Made by a program: the position numbers and the translations under genes
Assembly (NCBI GenBank): GCA_051961995.1
Contig: JBQCCR010000085.1
Span: 1-54,503, forward strand
Length of the DNA: 54,503 nt
From: 66-474 sp051961995
GTDB lineage: Bacteria; Pseudomonadota; Gammaproteobacteria; Xanthomonadales; Rhodanobacteraceae
Direction: 5' to 3'
Notes under the pieces: generated by a model
The model's database searches: none
The model's input: only the letters and a program-made list of their open reading frames with translations
Told to the model about the DNA's origin: nothing
Shown here: positions 42,881 through 52,700 of the stretch, piece by piece
Layout: the number at the start of each line of letters is the position of its first letter
Numbering within the stretch: the first letter of the stretch is position 1

Positions 42881-43872
42881 GGGTTCGGCGGCGCTTCGTA
42901 CGCAATCGCCTGCTTCGCGAAGGTCGCGAGGTCGATATTCGCACCGCATACGATCACGCCGACGCGCTGGCCTGCGAGTTTCTCGCGCAGCGGGCCGCAC
43001 AGCGCGGCCGTGGCGGAGGCGCCGGCCGGTTCCACGGCGAGTTTCATGTCGGCGAACAGCAGGCCCATCGCGCGCTGCATCGCCTCGTCGTTGATCAGCA
43101 CCAGTTCGTCCACGAAGCGCCGCGCGATATTGAAACTGTAGGGCAGGGCGTAGGGCGCGCCGAGACTATCGGCAATCGTGTTGACCTTCTCGATGGATTG
43201 CGGCGAGCCGGCTGCGAAACTGCGATGCATGCTGTCGGCGCCTTCCGGTTCCACGCCGTACACCTTGCACCTGGGTTGCATCTGTTTCACCGCGCAAGCG
43301 ATGCCGGCGATCAGGCCGCCGCCGCCGATCGGCACGATGACCGCGTCGAGGTTCTCGATTTGCCGGCACAGTTCGTAGCCGACCGTGGCGGTGCCGAGCA
43401 CGGTGAGTTCGCCTTCGAACGGATGGATGAAGGTGCGGCCTTCTTCCGTCTCGATGCGCTTGACGGGGTCGAAGGCGTGGTGCACGTCGTCCACCAGCAC
43501 GATCTCGCCGCCGAAGGCCCGGCACAACGCCACGCGCGCGGGGTTGGCGGTTTTCGGCATCACCACTTTCGCGGTGGCGCCGATGCTGCGCGCAGCGAAG
43601 GCGACCGCGATGGCATGGTTGCCGGCGCTGACCGCGGTGACGCCGCGACGCTTGGCGTCGTCCGGCAATGCCATGGCGTTGAGCAAAGCGCCGCGGGCCT
43701 TGAAGGTGCCGGTGTGCTGGAACAGCTCCAGCTTGAGGAAGACCTGCGTGTCCACGCCGGCAGCGCGCGCGATGGCGTCACCGTGCCAGTTCCACACGGG
43801 TGTTTCGCGCACGCGGTCGCTTAAGCGCTCGCGCGCGGCACGGATGTCGTCGAGGGGAGGGAAGTCCGCCAC
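42877..43872 (-). CDS. Threonine/serine dehydratase (PLP-dependent)
   Basis: A 331-residue fold-type II PLP enzyme. The Schiff-base Lys is Lys58 in TGTFKARGALLN, the substrate loop is SAGNHAIAVAFAA, and the phosphate cradle is PIGGGGLIAG. It lacks the C-terminal ACT-like regulatory domain of IlvA, so it is of the catabolic/serine-racemase-like group; serine, threonine or hydroxyaspartate are possible substrates. Its stop codon TAG falls in the first bases of a REP element. Start at ATG 43872. Confidence 0.92.
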   Translation of the reverse strand: MADFPPLDDIRAARERLSDRVRETPVWNWHGDAIARAAGVDTQVFLKLELFQHTGTFKARGALLNAMALPDDAKRRGVTAVSAGNHAIAVAFAARSIGATAKVVMPKTANPARVALCRAFGGEIVLVDDVHHAFDPVKRIETEEGRTFIHPFEGELTVLGTATVGYELCRQIENLDAVIVPIGGGGLIAGIACAVKQMQPRCKVYGVEPEGADSMHRSFAAGSPQSIEKVNTIADSLGAPYALPYSFNIARRFVDELVLINDEAMQRAMGLLFADMKLAVEPAGASATAALCGPLREKLAGQRVGVIVCGANIDLATFAKQAIAYEAPPNP

Positions 43873-43961
43873 CGCCCCAATGTAATGCGTGGGCGGCTCG
43901 GAAGAAAGCTGACGCGAGTCCCGGTGGCGTTTCCTCGCCCAGAGCGTGGGCCCGAAAGCCT

Positions 43962-44016
43962 GGAGTCGAAGGGCTGCCGGTATTTCGACTGCGTTCGCTA
44001 CGCTCTACGCAAACGG
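43962..44016. repeat. REP-like repeat family D, copy 4
   Basis: GGAGTCGAAGGGCTGCCGGT, TATTTCGACTGCGTTCGC and CGCAAACGG resemble the 30090 copy. It lies in the 203-base gap before the CBS gene's 3' end. Confidence 0.65.
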
Positions 44017-44075
44017 CCACTTACGACTGGACCGCGATGAAGTCCCGCCTCCGCTCTCCTGAGGCGAGGAACGTG

Positions 44076-44504
44076 CTAATGCGGCGTCGAAACCCGGTTG
44101 GCCACTTCTTCCTTCAGTGAACGCGCGTCGGTGGCTTGCAGGTCGGCTTGCGCGACGATGCCGCACAGGTTGCCGCTACTGTCCACGATCGGCATGCGGC
44201 GGATGCGGTGCGAAGCCATCGTGCGCGCGCATTCCTCAAGCGACGCATTCTCGCCGCACGAAATCGCCGGCGAGGTCATGCAGTCCTCCGCGGTGATCCG
44301 CGACGGATTCTCGCCTTCGGCCACCGCGCGCACCACGATATCGCGATCGGTAATCACGCCGAGAAGTTTGCGGTTCCCGCCGTCGGAGTCCACGACCGGC
44401 ACTTCGCCGATGTCCTCGTCGCGCATCATCTGCGCGATCTGCTCGAGCGACGCGTTGCGCGGGCAAGCCTTGGGGTTCGGGGTCATGATGCTCTGGATGT
44501 CCAT
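44076..44504 (-). CDS. Tandem CBS domain protein
   Basis: A 142-residue protein made of two CBS domains (about 7-60 and 72-128), each with the typical pattern: SLEQIAQMMRDEDIGEVPVV...GVITDRD and SLEECARTMASHRIRRMPIV...GIVAQAD. Stand-alone CBS pairs bind adenine nucleotides and act as sensors. No partner domain is present. The start ATG 44504 gives MDIQSIMTPNPKACP. Confidence 0.9.
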   Translation of the reverse strand: MDIQSIMTPNPKACPRNASLEQIAQMMRDEDIGEVPVVDSDGGNRKLLGVITDRDIVVRAVAEGENPSRITAEDCMTSPAISCGENASLEECARTMASHRIRRMPIVDSSGNLCGIVAQADLQATDARSLKEEVANRVSTPH

Positions 44505-44652
44505 GGGATGTTCCTGCGATTGGCGACGTGAACGCGCCCGCTATGCCGGGCCGCGTCGAGCCATCATGGGAACACTTCACGCGTGCGCGCGGGATGAAGC
44601 GCACGTAAGACGCGCATTCAACCGATTGCGAGCAGGGCGGAACGCAGCGCGG

Positions 44653-44856
44653 TCAGAAGCGCAGGAAGTACGGCACCGCCATCAACGCCATGCCGATGAC
44701 GAGCAGCCACAACGTGCCGGAAACGAAGTACGGATAGACCATCAACGCGAGGCCGCACAGCAGCGGCACGATCACGCGCTGGCGCTTGCCGTAGAGGAAG
44801 AACCCGAAGCCGATCGAACCGAACAGCAGGCCCCAGAGGATCGTGGCTTCAGACAT
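44653..44856 (-). CDS. Small two-helix membrane protein
   Basis: A 67-residue protein with hydrophobic helices near residues 5-21 and 28-64 separated by the basic turn YGKRQRVI. The start SEATILWGLLFGSIGFGFF and the YPYFVSG region look like a small family often annotated as hypothetical membrane proteins. It lies 18 bases after another small membrane gene, probably one unit. Confidence 0.72.
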   Translation of the reverse strand: MSEATILWGLLFGSIGFGFFLYGKRQRVIVPLLCGLALMVYPYFVSGTLWLLVIGMALMAVPYFLRF

Positions 44857-44874
44857 GACACTGCCCGAAACGCA

Positions 44875-45090
44875 TCATTGCGCCACCCTGAAGTAAACGA
44901 GGATGCCGATGCACAGGGCGGCCTGCAGCAGCGTGCCGGCGACGCCCCAGAGCAGGCTCGGGCTGCCGATGAAGAATGAGAGAAGCAGCAGCGCGGCCAC
45001 GACAGCTTTGGCCGCGAGCGATGCGTCGCTGATGCACGCGAAACCCGCGGTGAGGGCGATGGCAAAAAGCGGCGCGATCATTCCGTACAT
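44875..45090 (-). CDS. Small membrane protein
   Basis: A 71-residue protein with three hydrophobic stretches (4-20, 28-41, 46-66). ATG 45090 (MYGMIAPLFAIALTAGFACI) is preferred to an upstream extension made of Arg-rich sequence. Unknown function; precedes and is likely co-transcribed with the 67-residue membrane protein. Confidence 0.65.
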   Translation of the reverse strand: MYGMIAPLFAIALTAGFACISDASLAAKAVVAALLLLSFFIGSPSLLWGVAGTLLQAALCIGILVYFRVAQ

Positions 45091-45184
45091 GGCGCGCAGT
45101 CTAGCCGGGCGGAGCCGGCGTGGCCTTCGAGAGCGCGCGGTTCGCCATTCCGCCCGCAAAACGCGATCGCCTGCAGGCAGGTTC

Positions 45185-47575
<2,391 letters not shown>

Positions 47576-47697
47576 GGCCATCTCCTTGCCGCGGGCGCCG
47601 CGCCCGCAAAGTCCCCTATTTTCGCTGGCGACGGGCCGGCGAGACAAGCACGAGCACGGCTCGGCTACACTGAGCGTTCACTTTCGGAACCCCGTGC

Positions 47698-48519
47698 ATG
47701 AGCGAACGCAAGACGGTTTTCTTCGTCTCCGACTCCACCGGGATCACCGCCGAGACCATCGGCAACTCGATCCTGGCGCAGTTCGAGGGCGTCCAGTTCG
47801 ACGGCCACCGCATCGCCTTCGTGGACGACCGCGAGAAGGCCGAAGCCGCGGCGTTGCGGATCAAGACGGTCTACGCGCAGAACGGCGAGCGGCCGATCGT
47901 CGTCAACACCGTGGTGGACACGGCGCTATGCGAGATCATCGCCGAATCCGGCGCGCTGATGATAGATGTGCTGGCGCCGTTCATCGGTACGCTTGAACTG
48001 GAACTCGGCACGCGAAGATCCGGCGCAGTGAACCGCGCGCACGGCATGGTGGATTTCGCGCAATACGAGGCGCGCATCAATGCGACCAATTACGCGCTGG
48101 CGCACGACGACGGCATCAATGTGGATTATTCGGAAGCCGACGTGGTGCTGGTCGGCGTGTCGCGCGTGGGCAAGACCCCGACCTGTCTGTACATGGCGCT
48201 GCACTACGGCATCAAGGCGGCGAACTATCCGTTGACCGAGGAAGACCTCGAACGCGACGCGCTGCCCGCGCGACTGAAGCCGTGCCGCGATCGCCTGTAC
48301 GGGTTGATGATCGACGCCAACCGGCTGACACAGGTGCGCGAAGCGCGGCGGCCGGGCAGCAAGTACGCCACGCTCGAGCAGTGCAAGCGCGAACTGGCAC
48401 TGGCCGACCAACTCTTCCGCCGCGAACACTTGCCTTCGCTCAACACGACCTCCACCTCCATCGAGGAGATCGCGAGCAAGATCCTGGCGCATCTCGGGAT
48501 CGAGCGGCACATGTTCTGA
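47698..48519 (+). CDS. ppsR: PEP synthase regulatory protein (kinase/pyrophosphorylase)
   Basis: A 273-residue DUF299 protein that inactivates PEP synthase by ADP-dependent phosphorylation of a Thr next to the catalytic His, and reverses this by phosphorolysis. The N-terminus KTVFFVSDSTGITAETIGNS and the P-loop LVGVSRVGKTPTCLYMAL are diagnostic. Its position head-to-head with ppsA supports the assignment. A weak -10-like TACACT lies at 47666. Confidence 0.96.
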   Translation: MSERKTVFFVSDSTGITAETIGNSILAQFEGVQFDGHRIAFVDDREKAEAAALRIKTVYAQNGERPIVVNTVVDTALCEIIAESGALMIDVLAPFIGTLELELGTRRSGAVNRAHGMVDFAQYEARINATNYALAHDDGINVDYSEADVVLVGVSRVGKTPTCLYMALHYGIKAANYPLTEEDLERDALPARLKPCRDRLYGLMIDANRLTQVREARRPGSKYATLEQCKRELALADQLFRREHLPSLNTTSTSIEEIASKILAHLGIERHMF

Positions 48520-48524
48520 GCTTT

Positions 48525-48710
48525 CCCGTCCCCGCGAGCGGGAGAGGGAAGTCGAGTGCGGAGCACTTGGCACGTGGCGCTGATCTTGCCGTCATCCCGG
48601 CGAAAGCCGGGACCCAGCGACTTTGCGGTTCGACGTCCGGCGCTCTCGCCACGCGACGGCGCTTGAGCTCACTTCGACACGGCATGGTCTGCATCGTGGA
48701 TGGGTGAGAC
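48525..48710. repeat. Composite repeat region between ppsR and DUF1249 gene
   Basis: Holds CCCGTCCCCGCGAGCGGGAG (hairpin), GTCATCCCGGCGAAAGCCGG (family G) and an inverted copy of the accD-folC module (GAGCTCACTTCGACACGGCA at 48666-48685). No gene is seen in the 305-base gap except for a terminator-like hairpin at 48720. Confidence 0.75.
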
Positions 48711-48719
48711 TTTGCGCAC

Positions 48720-48747
48720 AAAAAACGCGCGGAAAGATTCCGCGCGT
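48720..48747 (-). terminator. Intrinsic terminator on the minus strand
   Basis: A perfect ten-pair stem ACGCGCGGAA/TTCCGCGCGT with a three-base loop; on the minus strand it is followed by TTTTTT. No annotated minus-strand gene lies upstream of it, so it either ends a small RNA or terminates readthrough antisense transcription. Confidence 0.7.
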
Positions 48748-48831
48748 GTCAGACCCATACCGTGAACTTTTTTTCTGGAAAAAACAAGACGTGCGCGGGT
48801 GAATTCCTGCGCTAAGATCGGGTCATGTCAA
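48748..48831 (-). ncRNA. Candidate small RNA ending at the 48720 terminator
   Basis: On the minus strand a perfect TTGACA lies at 48831-48826; a weak -10 (AGGAAT) follows after 17 bases. A transcript from about 48796 to the terminator would be roughly 75 nucleotides. No homology evidence; this is a structural guess. Confidence 0.25.
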
Positions 48832-49340
48832 CGATGTATGCGAGCACCAGATTTCCACGCCGCGTTTCCCGCGCGAGCGCGCTGTTGCCCGGCCGCTTCG
48901 CCTGGCTGATGGGTTTGTATACGGAAAATCACCAGCGCCTGATGCGCATGTTTGCGCCGCAGCGCTTGCGGGTTGGCGAATACGTTTCCAGCGTCGGCGA
49001 TGAGCTGGATCTGCGGCTCTCGATCCAGGAGCGCCATCCCTACACGGTCGAGATCGGCCTGAGCTATGTGGTGCTGGATGCCGCGACCGGCCAGCCGGCA
49101 CCCTCCGCGCAGTTGCGCATGTATCTGGATGCACACACGACCGAAGCCCTGCATTGCCAGCCGGGCCGCGATCTTTGGCAGGTGCTGGGTCCGTTCGCGC
49201 CGGCGCGCAATGTCTTGCAGCATCGCCTGCGCATGAATTCCTTCCTCAATCGCTGGCTCGAATACCTGGCCGAGCAGGGCCACTCGATCGGTACGCTGGA
49301 GCGCGCGGCGGCAGCGCCGCCAGTCACGCCCAACCGCTGA
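48825..49340 (+). CDS. DUF1249 family protein
   Basis: A 171-residue soluble protein of the DUF1249 (YqiB-like) family. RFAWLMGLYTENHQRLMRMF, RLSIQERHPYTVEIGLSYVV, LRMYLDAHTTEALHCQPGRD and the C-terminal FLNRWLEYLAEQGHS are its conserved blocks. Function unknown; in enterobacteria the homologue lies near cAMP phosphodiesterase and nudF genes, which is not so here. A possible -10 (TAAGAT) lies at 48813-48818. Confidence 0.88.
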   Translation: MSTMYASTRFPRRVSRASALLPGRFAWLMGLYTENHQRLMRMFAPQRLRVGEYVSSVGDELDLRLSIQERHPYTVEIGLSYVVLDAATGQPAPSAQLRMYLDAHTTEALHCQPGRDLWQVLGPFAPARNVLQHRLRMNSFLNRWLEYLAEQGHSIGTLERAAAAPPVTPNR

Positions 49341-49709
49341 CGTTATCGTCCGCGCGGTCACCCCTCATCGCGCGGGTGATCTCCACTTTGCAGTGATGTG
49401 CGGACACCATCCGTCCTTCCTTCGCTGCGCCGCGCATGTCCGATGTGACGCTCAACGTCCAATGTGAACTTGCGTAACGGGCGCATGCCGGTCCGGCTCG
49501 CGCCGGCGCTTTCCATTCCCTTGTATGGCCCGCCCTGCCGTGGTGAGGCCCTGCGCCCGTAATGGATGCGCTTCAGTGAACTGCGTCGCATTTTGGTACG
49601 CATTTTGCTGAAATGGCGGGTACAGGGGCTCCTAGCAAATAGTGCGTGAACGGTTTGTGTCCGTTCGTGCGAGCTCGCCTGCGGAATCCATCTTTCTCGG
49701 AGAGCGTCG
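49341..49709. other. 369-base leader region of the adhesin gene
   Basis: No convincing gene. It contains several short inverted repeats, for example GCCGGTCC...GGCGC around 49490-49515 and GAACGGTTTGTGTCCGTTC at 49649-49667. GGAGAG about eight bases before 49710 is a good ribosome binding site. It probably holds the adhesin promoter and a long 5' leader. Confidence 0.5.
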
Positions 49710-52700
49710 ATGAACAAGGTCTACAGTCTGGTTTGGAACCGTTCGCGCATGCAGGTTGAAGTCGCATCGGAGCTGGCGCACAGCCGCGCGGGCGGAACTT
49801 CCGGGAAAGGGTGCGGGGCGGGCGCACCGCTGATGCTGAAGCTGCTGGCGGCGGCGATCGTGTTGTCCGGTTCGCTGGGCTGGGCCACTCAGTCCTTCGC
49901 CGCCCAGACCGCGTGCACATTCGACAACGTGGCGAACGGAACGATGTTCTGCGGCTTCGGCGCCAACGCCACGGGCAACGGCGCCGTGGCCATCGGCGAC
50001 ACCGCGGTGGCGACCGGCGACGGAACCAGCGCGTTCGGCGACGGCGCGGAGGCCACCAACACCTCGGCCAGCGCCTTCGGCGAAAATACGTTGGCGGCCG
50101 GGGTCGGAAGCAGCGCTTTCGGCAACGGCGCGAAATCCTATGGCAACCAGTCCACCGCGATCGGCGGCGGCTCGCAGGCGGGGGTGTCCGGCGGACTCAC
50201 CAATCAGTCCATCGCGCTGGGCGCCAACTCGGGCGCGACGGGCGACCAGTCCACCGCGCTGGGCAACAACGCGATGGCGCAGGGCAACTCCAGCATCGCA
50301 ATCGGTGGCGATGACGTCGACAAGGTCGCGCAGGCCACGTACACGGCCACCATCAACGGTACGTCCGAAACCAAGACGGGCGCGCAACTCTTCACCGACC
50401 TGACCGGCAGCACGGCGATCGCTTCGGGTGTCTATCATGCGGCTACGGCCGGCGACAGCTCGGTGGCGTTGGGCCCGCAGGCGATGGCCGGCGGGACGAG
50501 CGCCGGCTCCACGCCGGGCGGTGCCTGGACACCGAGCGGCGAATTCGATGTCGCCATCGGCACGCAGGCGCAAGCCACGGGCTTTTCCTCCATAGCACTC
50601 GGCACGGGTGCCGCGGCGACGGCGGACACGTCTTTTGCCATCGGCCCGAATGCACACGCGTCGGCGCCCACGACGATCGCCTTCGGCGTGTCGGCTCTGG
50701 CCAGCCAGACGAATGCGGTTGCGATCGGCACGGGTGGCACGACCGCGGCCACCTACACGCAAGCGACAGGAGCCGGTGCAACCGCCATCGGCGGCGATGC
50801 CACTGCAGGTGCGAAGGCGTCCGGCACCAACGCCATCGCCATCGGTGGTCAAAGCGTCAGTAGTGGCACCTCGGCCATTGCAATTGGCACCAGCACGACC
50901 GCGACGAACCCCAACGACGTGGCCTTGGGCGCAGGCAGCACGACGGCAGCGTCATCGGCGGGTCCCTACACCATCATTTCAGGCAGCACTGCGGCGGGGA
51001 CGCCCGTTGCGACAAACGGCGTGGTGTCAGTCGGTTCGGCCGGCAAGGAACGCCAGATCCAGAATGTCGCGGCCGGCACGATTGCGGCGACCAGCACCGA
51101 CGCGGTGAATGGCTCGCAGTTGTACGCGGTGGGCACGCAGGTCAATTCCAATAGCACGGCCATTGCCAACAACACCACCGCGATTGGCAATGTCGCGACC
51201 CTCGCCACCGAAGGCTGGAATCTCTCGGCCAACGGCGGCACGCCGGTGAACATCGCGCCCGGTGCAACGGTGGATGTGGCACAGGGCAGCAACATCGTGG
51301 TCACCCAGGACAGCACCACCGGTGACCTGACCGTGGCGACCTCGATGACACCGACCTTCACCAGCGTGACCACCACGAATGATCTGACCGTGGGCGGCAA
51401 TGCCGACATCACGGGTGATCAAAGCGTCGGTGGCAATCAGACGGTCACCGGCACCTCCAGCATCGGAGGCACGCAGACCGTAACTGGCATGCTCAATGCC
51501 AACGGCGGTCTCACGGTGGCGAACGGCCAGACCGTCGACATGGGCGGCAACGTGGTCAGCAACGTGGGCGATGCCGTCAGTTCCGGCGACGCGGTCAATC
51601 TCGGTCAGCTCAATACCGCGACCGCGGGGGTGGAGACGCATTTCTTCAGCGTCAACAGCACCGATTCGACAGCCGGCAATTACAACAACGATGGGGCGAC
51701 CGGCCTCGATTCGCTGGCGGCGGGTGTGGGAACCTCGACACTCGGAAACTATGGCACGGCCGTGGGCGCCAATGCCTACACAGGGGCTGCCGCCAACGCG
51801 ACCGCAGTCGGCGCATTCGCGTATGCCAACGGTACTGGGGCGAGCGCGTTGGGCAGCCATGCCAAGGCAATCGGCGGCGGTGCCGTGGCACTGGGCCAAG
51901 GCAGCTATGTCGGCAGCTCTTACGGCACGGCCATCGGTCCGGCCACGATTGCGCAAGGCTATTCTTCCGTCGCAGTCGGCGACCTGGCGCACGCATACGG
52001 CTTGCACAGCGTTGCCCTGGGTTATTTTGCCTCCGCCAACAACACGTCCGGGGTGGCGTTGGGTCCTCAGGCCTCCGCCAACAATGCGAACGACGTAGCC
52101 TTGGGCGCGGGCAGCACGACGGCCGCGCCGTCGGCGGGTCCCTACACCATCATTTCCGGCGACAGCAACGTCGCGGCAACACCCGTTGCAGCCAACGGCG
52201 TGGTGTCGGTGGGTTCGGCCGGCAAGGAACGCCAGATCCAGAACGTCGCCAACGGCACACTGTCGGCGACCAGCACCGACGCGGTGAACGGATCGCAGTT
52301 GTACGCGGTGGGCACGCAGGTCAACACCAACACGACCGGCATCGCCACCAACACCACGAACATCGCCGCCAATACCACGGCGATCACTGACGCCACGACC
52401 AATCTCGACAACTTGGGCACTTCAGTCGCCAGCACACTGGGTGCCGGCACGACCTACGATTCCGCGACCGGCACGATCAGCGGCTTCAGCCAGCCGATTG
52501 ACACGGTGAGTGCGACCGGCGCGGTGAGCGGCCCGACCAGCGAGACGACGGTCGGCGATGCGCTGACGCAGTTGAACAGCAACGTGGACAACACCGCCAA
52601 CATCGCGGTGAAGTACGACGCTGCAGGCGGCAACACCATCACGCTGGGGGCGACCGGCGGTACCGGCGCGCCTGCGGGTGGCGTGACCATCACCAACCTG

